Source of the DNA: Maratus speciosus
Taxonomy: Eukaryota; Arthropoda; Arachnida; Araneae; Salticidae
Direction: 5' to 3'
Assembly: GCA_963932465.1 (NCBI GenBank)
Contig: OZ010786.1
Span: forward strand, 273,948,411-274,012,410
Length of the DNA: 64,000 nt
A program made the position numbers and the translations under genes. Below, piece by piece: positions 23,481 to 35,252 of the stretch. Numbering within the stretch: the first letter of the stretch is position 1; every line of letters begins with the position of its first letter. The notes under the pieces are model-generated. The model was given only the letters and a program-made list of their open reading frames with translations. It had not been told where the DNA came from and did not search any database.

Positions 23481-23662
23481 AATCTAATTAAAATTTTGCA
23501 CAACCCTGGCCCTGAGTCATCTGAATCACAAACAACAACTAAAAATTAATTTGTTACATTTATAAGTCTTATCGCTGAAATAAGCTCGTAAGAGTCAACG
23601 TCCGATCCAAAACTTGCTTGGTAAGTTCTGTCATGTGAAGACTATCCCGTAAGAAACCCGTG

Positions 23663-24047
23663 TCACCCGTAAGAAAAGTGACACATCTCGCAAAAATTCA
23701 TTTTGCGTTTTATTCCACTAATATGTCCGTCGTAGGTGCGTCTAGCTGCATTAAAAATTTCGTAAGTGCAGTTATACGAAAAATCACATTATTACATTAT
23801 CTGTCCATTTGTGACCACAGAAGAAAGATGGATTGTGTGGAGAGGTAAAATTACGCAACCCTCCAAACCTTATCATACGTCTTCATTCTTAAGAGTTTTA
23901 TGCATTTATGCACTTTTTTATTCCTGCATGCAGAGCTAGTGCTATAATTTCATGTTACAGTAAAATTATGCAAATCTTTTATCTATTTCTTTTGCCTCAC
24001 CTGTGAAATTTACTTTTGTCGAGATGTGTCACTTTTCTTGGGGTGAG
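23663..24047. mobile_element. MITE with about 33-bp terminal inverted repeats
   Basis: The left end TCACCCGTAAGAAAAGTGAC (then ACATCTCG) is answered by the inverse ending GTCACTTTTCTTGGGGTGA at 24047. About 385 bp. The enclosed frame at 23660-23848 has no known homology. Superfamily not determinable and target duplication unclear. Confidence 0.65.
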
Positions 24048-24186
24048 CGATATATTTGTTAGGAAATACTTTGTTTATTACATAAATTTGTAGCGTATTT
24101 CATGTACTTTCAAAATGTTGTGGGTGATTTTGGATGTATTCGCGAGGTAGCTTGTAGTTTAAAATATACTGCGCAAAATGCATATC

Positions 24187-24735
24187 GGGGTAATAACGCC
24201 ATCCACTAGTGTTATTACCCGGGTTGATTCTTTTCAGTGGCAGAAATAGATTTTTTATTTTATTTGTTTGATTTTATACACGAGAGGCCATTATTGTCAT
24301 TGTTGAAAACTAAAAAAAGATAAAGAGAAATTTGTACGTCCTAAATGCTTCTAATTTTTTCGTGTCAGAAGAATAAAATATCATATGATTATCACTGCAT
24401 ACTGATATCGCAATTATTGGTAAGTAAAAGCAATTTGTGAATTTTTAAAGATGTAGAGTTTGTATCTTTAGAAGTGGACAATTTACATGCCATTATTCCA
24501 TCTTATTTTATAGTTTTGCTTCCATGGTGATATTACCCACCAGGTAGGTAATAATGACTAATAACTTTGGTCGTGAAATCACGCCACTACATTTTATGAA
24601 TATATATGTGCTAAAATAGTCTTTCTTGTATACATAATCAATAAATTGCTATATCAAATCCTATGTTTGTTTGGGGGGAAAATCTAAAACTAGGCCGTAA
24701 AAATTGGTAGAACGTTAACGTGACGTTATTACCCC
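24187..24735. mobile_element. MITE with GGGGTAATAACG termini
   Basis: GGGGTAATAACGCCATCC at 24187 is the inverse of the ending GTGACGTTATTACCCC at 24735. Internal copies GTGTTATTACCCG (about 24211) and GATATTACCCACC repeat the motif. 549 bp, no coding capacity. Confidence 0.65.
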
Positions 24736-24863
24736 AGGACACCTTATATTTTGTGTGCATAAAATAAAATGTAAGTAAAAGGTTGTATAAATCTCAAATT
24801 GCGAAAATCAAATTACGAAAAAAATCAAATTACGAAAAAAATCAAATTATTAAAAATAGACAC

Positions 24864-26570
24864 AAACTAGTTGGAGGTACCAATCCCAAAACTTTCTTCT
24901 ATCTTATACATCTTAATATTTCAAAACCTAGTTACACATGCTAATACTTCAATATTATCAGTTCAATACTATACCAACTTTGATTTTCATCTTAAATTTC
25001 TGCTCCAGTCAATTAAACGGACTAAAAACGAGTTAATCTATATCATGATATTGTTAAAATTATTAATTTTTCTTTATTCTGTTGTTATAAGGTGTTTGCG
25101 AATAGCCGGCTTAGCAGGAAGTTCCCGCCGCTGCACGAGCCGCCGATGCACAATTGAACTACGAAAAATCAAGAAAAGTATACAAAAATCGCTATCACAG
25201 AGCCGTTTTACCGCGCAATATTTCCAAATTCAAGGAAGACCTGTAGGCCAAAGCCTAAAACATGCACAAAAATTTTGGTTCAATTGTATGCATAATTTTA
25301 TACACTGTTCGATGGTACAATAATGAAAATTGCACAGAGATTGCAATTATAGCGCCCCCTTCTGGCGAAATTTTTTCACGTTCAGGGAGGACTTGCTTGC
25401 CATAGCCAGAAACATACACAAAAAATTTGGTTCAATTATATGCATACCTTCATACACTTTTCGATGTTACAATAATGAAAATGGTACAGACATCGCAATT
25501 ATAGCGCCCCCAAAAGGGAGAATTTTTCCAAATTCAGGGAGGACCTTCGTGCCATGACCAAAAACAAGCGCAAAAAATTTGGTTCAATTCTATGCACAAC
25601 TTCATACACTTTTCGATGGTACAATATTCAAAATGGCACAAAAATCGAAGAAAAATCGCTATTACAGCGCCCACTACTAGCGATTTTTTTACAAATTAAG
25701 GAAGGACCAAAGACCTGCTTGCGCTTGCCGTAACCAAAACTTAAAATAAAAATTTGGTTCAATTCTATGCATAACATCATACACTTTCCGATGGTACAAA
25801 TATTCAAAATCGCACAAAAATTGCTATTACAGCGGCCCCTACCGGCAATTTTTCAAAATTTAGGGAGGACCTGTTTGCCATATCTAAAAACTTAAAATAA
25901 AAATTTGGTTCAATTCTATGCATAACTTCATACACTTTTGAATGGTACAATATTCAAAATCGCACAAAAATCCCTATTACAGCGCCCCCTACCGGCAATT
26001 TTTTTCAAAATTCAGGGAGAACCTGCTTGCCATAGCCAAAAACTTAAAATAAAAATTTGGTTCAATTCTATGCATAACTTCATACACTTTTGGATGGTAC
26101 AATATTCAAAATTGTACAGAAATCGCTATTACAGCACCCTCTACCGGCGACATTTTTCCAAATTCAGGGAGGACCTGCTTGCCATAGCCAAAAACTTAAG
26201 ATAAAAATTTGGTTCAATTCTATGCATAACTTCATACAATTTTCGATGGTACAATTTTAAAAATCGCTATTACAGCGCTCCCTACTGACGATTTTTTTTT
26301 CCAAATTCAGGGAAGCTCTGCTTGACACAGTCAAAAGCTTAAAATAAAAATTTGGTTCAATTCTATGCATAACTTCATACACTTTTTGATGGTACAATGG
26401 CGACAGACAGACGGACAGATGGACAGACACACGGACAGACAGACATTTTCTATAAACATATTTTTGGGGATCTCTGACACCCTAAAACGTGTAAATCCGT
26501 CGAAAACCGGAAGCCGAAAAAAATTTCGATTACAATATTTTCTTCTGTTGAAGATAGGAAAAAGTAAAAA
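24864..26570. mobile_element. Tandem-repeat mobile element with CTCF-like core (HINE-like)
   Basis: Begins AAACTAGTTGGAGGTACCAA then TCCCAAAACTTTCTTCTATC. The same start occurs at 60043, which fixes the boundary. The body has seven units of 141-165 bp with AGCGCCCCCTACYGGCRA, TTCAGGGAGGACCTGCTTGC, AATTTGGTTCAATTCTATGC and ATAACTTCATACACTTTT. It ends with an ACAGACGGACAGATGGACAG microsatellite, GTAAATCCGTCGAAAACCGG, and TTTTCTTCTGTTGAAGATAG. The 3' part is related to the element ending at 21985. The long frames here are translations of repeats. Confidence 0.6.
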
Positions 26571-26579
26571 GTGAAATGG

Positions 26580-27015
26580 CCTTTTAGCCAGTAGTCAACC
26601 GTGGTGGCCGATTACTGAACATGTGAGTAAATATAATACCCAATAATCGGACACATTAAAATTAATTAATACAAACACACTTATTTAATTTTGATACTCA
26701 AAAGCATTAGTTTATTAAACTTTTTAATTGTACAGTCTTATAATTTTAGAAAATATTAAAAAATAAATTAATACTTGTCTTTTAAAAATTTTGTCATCGA
26801 TTAACAAAAAAATAGCAAAAACGGTTATTTGACCGCAACCAAATAAAAAATGGTTGGTTACTAATGAAATAAAAATACCCACAATTCTTTGCTGATGGCT
26901 TATGATGTATAAAGAATGGTTACATATAGGGGGGGGGGTGTAATATTTCATTTGAAACAATAAGCTATTCATAGTATTTTATCTGAAAGTGGCCGACTAC
27001 TGGTGCATTTACCCT
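26580..27015. other. Possible MITE with CCAGTAGTC ends; otherwise nothing
   Basis: CCAGTAGTCAACCGTGGTGG at about 26590 and the inverse-type GTGGCCGACTACTGG ending near 27004 suggest imperfect termini. A run of nine G at 26931 is present. Weak support. Confidence 0.3.
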
Positions 27016-27484
27016 ATATGCTGCTTACTTCATACTCTGTAGAAAGTATGCTGTGCACCTCGGTGGCACATACCAGCTGTATGATGCTGCTTGATGTACC
27101 ACTTTGACTGCACCATTAAAGCGGTTGTTGACATAAGACTACTGCTATGAAAGTTCAGACTTTAATTCTGTGTAATGTTGAATTAAACAATATTTATTCT
27201 AGTTCGCACGCAAGACAGCACATAAAAAATTAAATAAGAAAAAGAACAGAAAATTAAAATACAAAACTGGGCCTAACAATCAAACAAAACAAAAAACTGG
27301 AGGGGCAAAAAATAAGTCTTGTCCCTGCTCCTGGAAAACTGCGGGAGCATATGCCCCCCCCCCCCCTTGCCCCCGCCAGTTTACGCCCATGCCAGGTCAG
27401 GCCAATATTTTTTTTTGTGTGTGGGTTGGACCTGGAAATTTCAGCCCGGGTGACAACTGACATATCGAAGCCAGCTTTAATCCT
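27016..27484. other. Intergenic; GC-rich hAT-like end near 27310-27395
   Basis: CTGCGGGAGCATATGCCCCC through GCCCCCGCCAGTTTACGCCC, read in reverse, begins GGGCGTAAACTGGCGGGGGC, a style common at hAT termini. No partner end located. The frame at 27254-27760 crosses this and the Helitron and is not a gene. Confidence 0.3.
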
Positions 27485-28173
27485 TCTATATATATAAAAA
27501 AGTAACGATTTAGAAATGGACCAATGAAGATCTGCGTAGATACCACGAAACGCATCTGATTGGTCAGAGCTTTCTGACGCTATAAGAAGGGTTACCAAGG
27601 GAGGGGGGCTATATCGCCAAGTTTTTTGACCAAAATTAGTCACCCAAAGTGACGCCAACTTGGCGCTATTTCCAGTATTTCGCCAAATTTCCGTAGACTC
27701 CCATTGAAATGCAATAGGGTTTACTTGCTTGCAGAAAATCAACAAATTGAGATATTTCAATGCAACAAAAACTAATGTTAGCTTATGAATAGAGCTTAAT
27801 TGAACTATTTACATTATTTTTAAGCACAAACACTAACTATTTACAATATTCGTAACACTTTATATATAATTTTATAGTCAATAATTCTTATAATTATGAA
27901 ACTCTATAAGCTCTAATGATTATGCTCTTGGAGATAAGAAAATGAAATTGTCAAGAGTTGGGGAGGAGCGGGTTTTACCAAGTGGAAACCAAAAATTGAA
28001 TGTATACAAAATAAGGGATCGCGAAAAGATCCAGAATGGAAACACGAAACAATTACGGCTAACGTGGGTTAAACAATAGAGATTGCTTTGCGATACCGAA
28101 TGGAATCGAGAAGAGATTACGCGAAGGGTTGGTGAGCATAGCGAGCAGGGGGGGGGGGGCGGAGCCCCGCTAG
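27485..28173 (+). mobile_element. Non-autonomous Helitron
   Basis: The 5' end TCTATATATATAAAAAAGTA and the 3' end GAGCATAGCGAGCAGGGG... with hairpin GGGGC-GGA-GCCCC followed by CTAG are classic Helitron termini. The base after CTAG is T as expected, but the base before TC is T rather than A. Length 689 bp, no Rep/helicase. A related 3' end is at 40690-40732. Confidence 0.8.
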
Positions 28174-28335
28174 TTTTTTAAAAAAAATTTCTTTCAGGCA
28201 TCATCCCATAGCTACTGAATATATCGGGTGTCCTAAAATGGATTGACTGATTTTAAATACAATTCAGTAACTTGCAAATGGCGACAGCTGTTAAAAAAAA
28301 AATACTTGAAGGAGTGTTATGTAAGATCTCAGGAG
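28174..28335. other. Short spacer, nothing recognised
   Basis: Lies between the Helitron end and the inverted terminus at 28336. Contains GGCGACAGCTGTT and an A9 run. Confidence 0.4.
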
Positions 28336-29060
28336 CAGGGGTGATTCTGTTCCGAATTTTCCGAAAATTTAACGCTCAAAATTTAATGCTCGAAAATTTA
28401 ACGCTGCGCATCTCGCGATTTCCACGGCCAACGTAAAAGTGTCAAAATTTGCGCAACCCATAATTTCAGCAGCAAATCTTTTTTTATGACCTAATTCTAT
28501 TCAAAAAAGAAACTTTTTCATAAAGATTTTGGACACATTTGAACTCTAAGATATATGCAGATTTCAAATATGTAATAAAATAAAAGCGCAGTTTTTGAAC
28601 CTATTTTCATAATATATATATATATGTGTGTCTATAAGCAGCGAGAGTGTTTATCAAAGAATGGCGAATTACATCAAAGGGTCGCTAATTTCGTCAAATT
28701 ATCGCGCAGAAAGGTGAATTTCGTCAAAGAATCGCTTAAGAAACGCGAATTTCGTCAAAGGATCGCTGAAAAAATGCGATTTTCGTCAAAGGATCGCGGA
28801 AAAACGCGAATTTTGTCAAAGGGTCGTGGGGAAAAAACGCGCATTTTATAAAGGGCTACAAAATTACGCTAATTTCGTCAAAGGGTTGCGGAAAAAACGT
28901 AAAATTCATCAAAGGGTAATGGAAGAAATGCAAATTTCATCAAATGGCTTCGGGAAAACTCGAATTTTATCAAAGGGCTGCGATAACATGCGAATTTCGT
29001 CAAAGAGTCGTGGAAGAAATACGAATTTTATCAAAGAATCGTGTAAAAGTTACAGTGGTC
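28336..29060. mobile_element. Left terminus and minisatellite of a CAGGGGTGATTCTG element
   Basis: CAGGGGTGATTCTGTTCCGA then ATTTTCCGAAAATTTAA is the exact type of the inverted end at 37122-37155. Inside is an array (28640-29050) of roughly 36-bp units of consensus GCGAATTTCGTCAAAGGATC plus GCGGAAAAAA. Whether this end and 37155 bound one 8.8-kb element is doubtful because the pair interleaves with the 32721/41190 pair. Confidence 0.5.
28640..29055. repeat. About 36-bp minisatellite, locus A
   Basis: Roughly eleven units around AATTTCGTCAAAGGATCGCG. The lysine/arginine-rich frames at 28624-29110 are repeat translations. The same consensus is found at 35980-37030 (inverted), 42660-43130 and 62400-63080. 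Confidence 0.85.
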
Positions 29061-30635
29061 TCTTTAGAAAACAGTACGCATACATACACCTAACCTATGT
29101 TTATTATTAAAGGTATAGTTTTTAATCTGAAATAATATACTGAACTAACTTTTTAAGAAAACGGGTTAACCCAAACCCAGCTTGCAGGAATCTACACTCA
29201 GCCTGAAATCGACCCGAATCGGAAACAGCTTACCCGACCTGCAACAAAAATAATTCGTACCAGGAGAGAGTTCCCCCCACCCTCTAGTATATTCCTATAT
29301 AAACATTTAAACAGATTGGAACATGTGGTGAAAACTTCATTGTATAATGGAAATACGCTCTTATACATTTATAAATAAACGCGTCTTTGGCTTGTGACCA
29401 ATTTTAGCTAGATTTTAACTCTATCAACAGCTCTCACGCTCCGAGGTTAAAAAATACCGACAAAAACTCATGTATGTATTTTCTTTCCAAGACATAGGAG
29501 AGCGCAAAAATCTAAAATCGCCAGACGAAAACTGCGTCTATGACACGCGACTGACAACAGCGAATGAGAACGCAGCTCAAGCTAATAATGCAAAAACATG
29601 ACTATTGTTTAGAATCTTGCGGTCCGCGTGCATTTTCAACATACGCTGAATTCACCTATTTAATCGCAAATTGCAATTGTGAATGAATGGATACTTGCGC
29701 ATCGTTTTGGCAGATGGCAGACGTTTTTCCAATTTGTTTCGAAATCAATTGTCGCATGGAAATTGTTTTCGTCTTGTGCATGTTATAAAATCCAATGAAA
29801 GTTGGGTAAAAACATGAAATATCTCATATTTAATAAAGTAGTATGATTGGTCGTAGGCAGAGTTTTATTTCTGTCAGTTTATACCACTAACAAACTTTCC
29901 AATCGGGAAAAAAAAAACAGATTGGAAATCTGCCTTGTTTTTGTTTTTGTTGTAGACCCGTAAACAAGTTTTACCTGATCGCAAAATATCATGAATGTCA
30001 GGTAATTCAATCTAAAGTCTGTTTACCCTAACCCCAGGACAGTTTAAAATTCAAATGTAAATAAACGCTATTATAGTTTTTAGATATGTTTCTAGAATAT
30101 TAACAGAGACAGTTGATGTGCTTGTCAAAAGTTTGGACAGGTAACTTTGAAAATAAAATTTTGTCTATTTAAACATTAAAAAAATCCTGGAATTAAATTG
30201 ATTATTAGAAACGAACACGGAATTCTTTCGATACTTACTGTTATTAAATTATTTTTTGTGATAATTAGATATGGTTAATTAACTAATATCATTATTTTAA
30301 CATGTTTTGCTGAAAAATAAAATTATTAGTTCATATCTCAATCTGCCTCATTGTTCAAAATCCTTTTTATTATGTATTTTCTTCTTTTTTTTTTTATTAA
30401 TGCCTTAAAAATAAGTAGCATATGTTTCATTTTACCTTTGACAACTATTTACTACATATATATTCATTCAGTAACTCAGAATATACCTAATTAAATTATG
30501 ATGAAAAGTATATTTTAAATGTATTACTATTGAAAAAATCATTTAAAAATATATTCTATGTTAGGAGACATGTGCTTATATTTTATGTTTGATGTATGTG
30601 TCTTGGAATATATGTATATAGGAGAAAGAAAATTT
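29061..30635. other. Intergenic with a short CCGAACC-like segment
   Basis: 29150-29260 has ACGGGTTAACCCAAACCCAG and GAAATCGACCCGAATCGGAA, the third locus of this degenerate type. The rest is A+T-rich with no gene, terminus or RNA motif I can support. Confidence 0.5.
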
Positions 30636-31015
30636 GGCACAGATGTCTCAGTCACACCGGGGTATCTTTTTGGAGCCAAAATGGTGATTTTATGTCTGGC
30701 CAACCCGACAATTTTGGCGGATATTCCTTTGTGATGGCACTCCGGTAGAACAGTAATTCTGTGTGTTTTATATTAAATTAAACATTGTGTGTTTTATAAT
30801 AAAGTGATTTGTGTGTGTTTACAATAAAAATTGTGTGTATTTTATAAGGAAATTGTATTTTTTATATAAAATAAATTGTTTCATGATAAAATAAAACTAA
30901 TATGCTGTTTTTGCAAGCTACGTCTAACAAATATACACGAAAACATGGTTTTCTTACCAAAATGATGCAAAACAAACATTGTGCCAACCTCGGTGCATCT
31001 AAGACATATGGTGCC
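30636..31015. mobile_element. MITE with GGCACAGATGTC / GCACCGRGGT termini, copy 1
   Basis: GGCACAGATGTCTCAGTCAC then ACCGGGGT at the left is answered by the inverse of ACCTCGGTGCATCTAAGACA then TATGGTGCC at the right. About 380 bp with TGTGTGTTTTATAATAAA repeats inside. Related to 37847-38148. Confidence 0.65.
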
Positions 31016-31134
31016 GGAAATGTTGGATTTTTCAAGAAGTTGTTTACAATTAATTAAAAATTATTCTTTTTGAAAATTAAACATGAAAACATATTATAAA
31101 GTTAATTTTATTTGTTTGAAAAATTATTTGTCAG

Positions 31135-32110
31135 TTTTTTTAGGGTTTTGTTCATCGACGAAACCCTATTCGTCTCGCTCCTCTGTCTGTCCATCACAGA
31201 GCCCGTTCTCAGAAACTATACATGTTGGAGACTTGAAATTTTGCATACTTATAGCTGAACATCACATATCATATGACAAATCATAAAATTTTGAAAAAGT
31301 CGTACATTTAACCCTTTGGGCTCCCACATACATGTGTATTTTAAACAATTCTTTCTAAGTGAGCCCCTAATTAGGTTGGAGGAGTGAAATTTTGCATACT
31401 TATAGCTGGACAGCTCAGATCAAACGACAAATCATAAAATTTGTAAATTTAACCCTTTGGGGTCTCACATGTGTATTTTAAACAATCCTTTCTAAGTGAG
31501 CCCTTAATTAGGTTGGAGGCATGAAATTTTACATACTAATAGCTGAACACCTCACATCAAACGACAAACCATAAAATTTTGAAAAAGTCGTACACTTAAG
31601 ATTTTGGGCGCCTACATGTGTATTTTAAACAATTCTTTCTAAGTGAGACCCTATTTAGGTTGGAGGCGTGAAATTTTGCATACTTATAACTGAACACCTC
31701 ACATCAAATGACAAACCATAAAATTTTGAAAAAGTCGTACACTTAAGATTTTGGGCGCCTACATGTGTATTTTAAACAATTCTTTCTAAGTGAGACCCTA
31801 TTTAGGTTGGAGGCGTGAAATTTTGCATACTTATAGCTGAACACCATCATGCAATAAATCATAAAATTTTGAAAAAGTAGTACATTTAACCCTTTGGGCT
31901 CCCACATGCGTATAAAAGTATTACGTTTAACCCTTTGAGCTACCACATATGCAGTTTAAGAAAATCTTTCTAAGAGAGTCCCTAATTAAGTTGGAGACAT
32001 GAATTTTTGCATACGTATAGCTGAATACCTCAGACCACACGACAAATCATAAAATTTTCAAAAAGTCTTATGTTATTTACTCCTCCAGGCTCTAACTTGT
32101 GTATTTCAAG
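31135..32110. repeat. Tandem array of about 145-bp units
   Basis: Six units with GAAATTTTGCATACTTATAG, GACAAATCATAAAATTTTGA, TTAACCCTTTGGGCTCCCAC and TTTAAACAATTCTTTCTAAG. Marks TTGCATACTT are near 31241, 31392, 31530, 31677, 31822 and 32007. It is preceded by the hairpin AGGGTTTTGTTCATCGACGAAACCCT (31142-31167), which could be an element end. No boundaries established. Confidence 0.85.
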
Positions 32111-32574
32111 CAATTTTTCTAACATCTGCCCTTTTCACCCGGGGAGCACTTTTCCAACTTTTGCTGACACCCCTTTGACCATTCTTTCATATTATGCCCT
32201 ATAGCTTTACATATTTTAGTTCCATTTTTTGCTGCCAGGGCACCTATTTACCTCTTTTGCTATGGGTCCAATCCCCTTGACTAATATATCTACGGATAGT
32301 GTGTAAAATGGAGTTTCGTTTGGATAGAGATTTGTTTAGAATATAGAGTGCACCCCTGGTTGCGAAATGTGGAACTAACAGATTTTTCAAAATGATAAAG
32401 TGTTTTGAAAGGAATATTAAAGAAACCCTCTGTGCGATCTGTCATCACACTTACCCATTTGTTTAAAATCTATTATTGTTATCCATTAATATTTACTTTT
32501 AAGATATTAGGTTTTGTTTTCATTCAATGAGTCATCATAAAATCTTTTTAACTTCATTGACTCTTGATTATTGT
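32111..32574. other. Intergenic, nothing recognised
   Basis: No gene, repeat or terminus that I can support. Confidence 0.5.
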
Positions 32575-32720
32575 TAGGGATGCACCAAATAGCGATTTTG
32601 GCAGAATATAAATATTTGGCACACAGGTAAATTAAATACCAAATATTCACTCAGCCGAATAGTAACTATTTGGCTGAATTTAAATATGATGTAAAATTGT
32701 TTTAAAATGTAACTTTATAA
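32575..32720. mobile_element. Fragment of a GGGATGCACC-type element (hAT-like end?)
   Basis: TTAGGGATGCACCAAATAGC then ATTTTGGCAGAATATAAATA resembles hAT ends of the GGGATGCACC kind. CAGCCGAATAGTAACTATTT is repeated in style at 41195-41262 (CAGCTGGATAGTTACTATTC) and 45562-45620, so this element seems to have been split by the two large insertions between. Confidence 0.4.
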
Positions 32721-33221
32721 CAGGGGAGAGTGGCTTACCTTAGGACATGGTACACCTCGGGACAGCTTTATTTTTTGCCTTAAATTTTAAATTAACTCTT
32801 GCAGATGCAGTTAGATAGCAGCACATTCTAACTTTCAGGCCTGTTTTGATTCCATTGATAAAGCAGGCAAGAGTTTATTAAGATTTTTATTTTGCAAACA
32901 TCTGTAGTAACTTTCATGTAAAAGTTTGATAAGATGCAAAATGGAATTTGATTAAAAATATTTTGAAATAAAGGGTAATTTAATGAAATTTAAACCTTTC
33001 TGTATAAAACTGATGTATAATAATAGTTCTAGTGCTATGCTTAACAGCACGACATTCTAAAATTTTATAGTGGGTCTATGGTGCACCTTGAGACAGATGG
33101 AGGTGATATCTTGCGTACACGCAAGATATGCCTAGCTAACTTTTATTCAAAATATTTTAACAAAAAGATATTGTGTTTAAAATATTTTTTATTTTATCTA
33201 CTAACATTTATCTACCCTATA

Positions 33222-35043
33222 GGGGAGAGTTGATCCCTAGGTCTAAAACCAGAGAAAAAATGCAATTAAGTTTCTGAACCTGGAAACATTAATAAAGTGA
33301 TTCCTTATCAATAGATCTAGCAACATAATATCATTCAGCCATTTTTATTTTTGTTGTAAGAAAGGAATCTCTGTTTTCTTACCATCAAACTTCTTTTTGA
33401 GTTGGTAGTTTGTGTTTCATATTTTTTGCTAAATATAACTAAATTAGTACTTAATTTTATTGATATAATATACTAACATTCCTTACTGCTTAAATGTTGT
33501 TATTTAAATCCAATACAGCTTCTTTATTTTTTATTTAGCAATTTTTCCCCCAAACATGCACATTAGGGACACTTGATCCCTGTTGTATGGGGAGACTTGA
33601 TCCTGGGGATCAAGTGTCCCCAAAGTTAAAATAAATTAATGTTAAATTTTATTAACACTCTACTTCTCATTGTGACATTTAGATAATATCAGAATTGGAA
33701 TATGGTTGCCTTGATTTTAGATGGTTGACAAAGATAGAAAGTTAATATGTGGCTGCATATGATGGTTAGCAAGCACATGGTGGATGAATGCACATGTGAG
33801 ACATACGTCTAACTTTGCATTATTTTTACAGCACTTCGTAAAGAATGTAAAATATTATAATCAAAACAGTAACGTGTTAATCATAATAAATAATCATGAT
33901 AACCATATAAGCATTGAGAGTTTGAATTATGCAAAAGAAAATGGAAAAAATATCACCGCACACTTCTCACAAATTACAGCCTCTGGATCGTACTGTATAT
34001 GGACCACTTAAACGATAGTTTAAAGTGGCTGCTCAAGACTGGATGACTAATCATCCTGCTTAAATGACAAAGATTTATCAAATTGCAGAACTGATAACGG
34101 AATTGCCTATCCTAAAGCCATGGTGACAACTAACATAATAAATGGATTTAAAATCACTGGAATATATCCCTTAAATAGGAATTTCTGAAGGTTATTTTTT
34201 ATCACCTTTCTTCTCAAATTAACCATTAACTCCAACAAGCAGTAAAAAAATTACAGTTAAACCAAACATAGTCACACCAGAAAACATACAAGCTTTCCCA
34301 AGTTTCATTACCAAAAATGGGAAAATCTAAAGAAATGGAAAAAGGGTCTTCAAAAATTTTGACAAGCACACCAACTAAAAGACAGAATGAAGAAGAAATA
34401 CAAGATTGTCGACTAAGAAACAAAAATTGGGAAAAACTCAAGTTGTCTAGAGCTATCATTTCACCTCAAGAAAAAAAGTAAAAACATTAAAAAAAAAATT
34501 AGTCATTTCTTTGGAAAAATTTAAAAGATTTTATCATCTGAATTTGAAATCAATTTTCTAAGAAAACAAGGACTTAATTCCATCCAATTTATTTACCCAG
34601 AAAATGTAGACTATAGTGTTGTGGACAATGATGACATTGTCAAAAAACTACCCAACTTTATGGAATTCTTCAAACTGCAATAATTTCAATATTTACATTT
34701 GATTTTTCAAGCTTTGAAAATGTTTTTTGAACATTAATCGTGTCCCCCCCCCCCCTTTTTTTACATGTTAGTCAACAATAAATTTGATTTCTACTACTTA
34801 ATTTCAATCATTTCAATGCATTTGTTTCAGGGATCAAGTCTCTCTTCAACTGGGGAGACTTTATCCTTTTTTTATTTTTTGGAAAACAATTTATTTTTAT
34901 TTTAAAAATGGTTTTTCAAAAATAAAAAAAATACTACAACAAGAAAGACACATGAGCCTTTAATAATAACTGGAAGCATTTTTTAAAAGTTTTGTTTTTT
35001 CCAAAATAAAAATTAAAAACTGAAAAAGGGATCAAGTCTCCCC
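33222..35043 (+). mobile_element. Pogo/Tigger DNA transposon, decayed
   Basis: TA target duplication with termini GGGGAGAGTTGATCCCTAGG and the inverse ending GGGATCAAGTCTCCCC. Length 1822 bp. Further copies of GGGGA-CTTGATCC lie at 33590-33615 and 34855. Encloses remnants of a pogo transposase in the same orientation. Confidence 0.8.
33784..34684 (+). pseudogene. Pogo/Tigger transposase remnant (DDE and C-terminal part)
   Basis: The piece VLIIINNHDNHISIESLNYA (from about 33865) matches the second catalytic block of DDE_1 transposases, usually written LLDNHxSH. Here the Asp is Asn (INNH). After a frame change come TSHKLQPLDRTVYGPLK, then DWMTNHPA, and IYPLNRNF, all hallmark segments of the pogo/jerky family. 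Further on are VTPENIQAFPSF and a tail with NVDYSVVDNDDIVKKLP. Several stops and shifts and the lost Asp make it inactive. The N-terminal CENP-B-type DNA-binding half is absent here. Confidence 0.85.
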
Positions 35044-35244
35044 TATATATAAAATTATAGGTCAAAATTAACATTTTTGGCCACTGGCCAGTACACTGAT
35101 TTTTTTCACTGGCCAGTAACAAAGTTATGTACGCTCCATGCAAAATTGTGTTTTTTCTAACTATCAACATTGTAATTTACTAATATATATTACTTACCAT
35201 TCGATATGATTACACTCAACTGAAAAATTTTAATTTTACTATTA

Positions 35245-35252
35245 ATTGCAAT
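35245..35252. repeat. hAT target-site duplication ATTGCAAT (left)
   Basis: Identical to 35903-35910 on the other side of the MITE. Confidence 0.9.

Noticed and set aside
25330..26574. Several plus-strand frames of 70-90 codons with repeated HNFIHFxMVQ words
   Set aside because: They are translations of the 150-bp tandem monomers, not proteins.
27254..27760. 168-codon minus-strand frame
   Set aside because: It runs across a C homopolymer, an hAT-like end and the 5' part of a Helitron; length is by chance in a GC-richer patch.
28624..29110. K/R-rich frames (also 35968-36669, 62768-63035)
   Set aside because: Translations of the 36-bp minisatellite; they look like basic repeat proteins only because of the DNA repeat.
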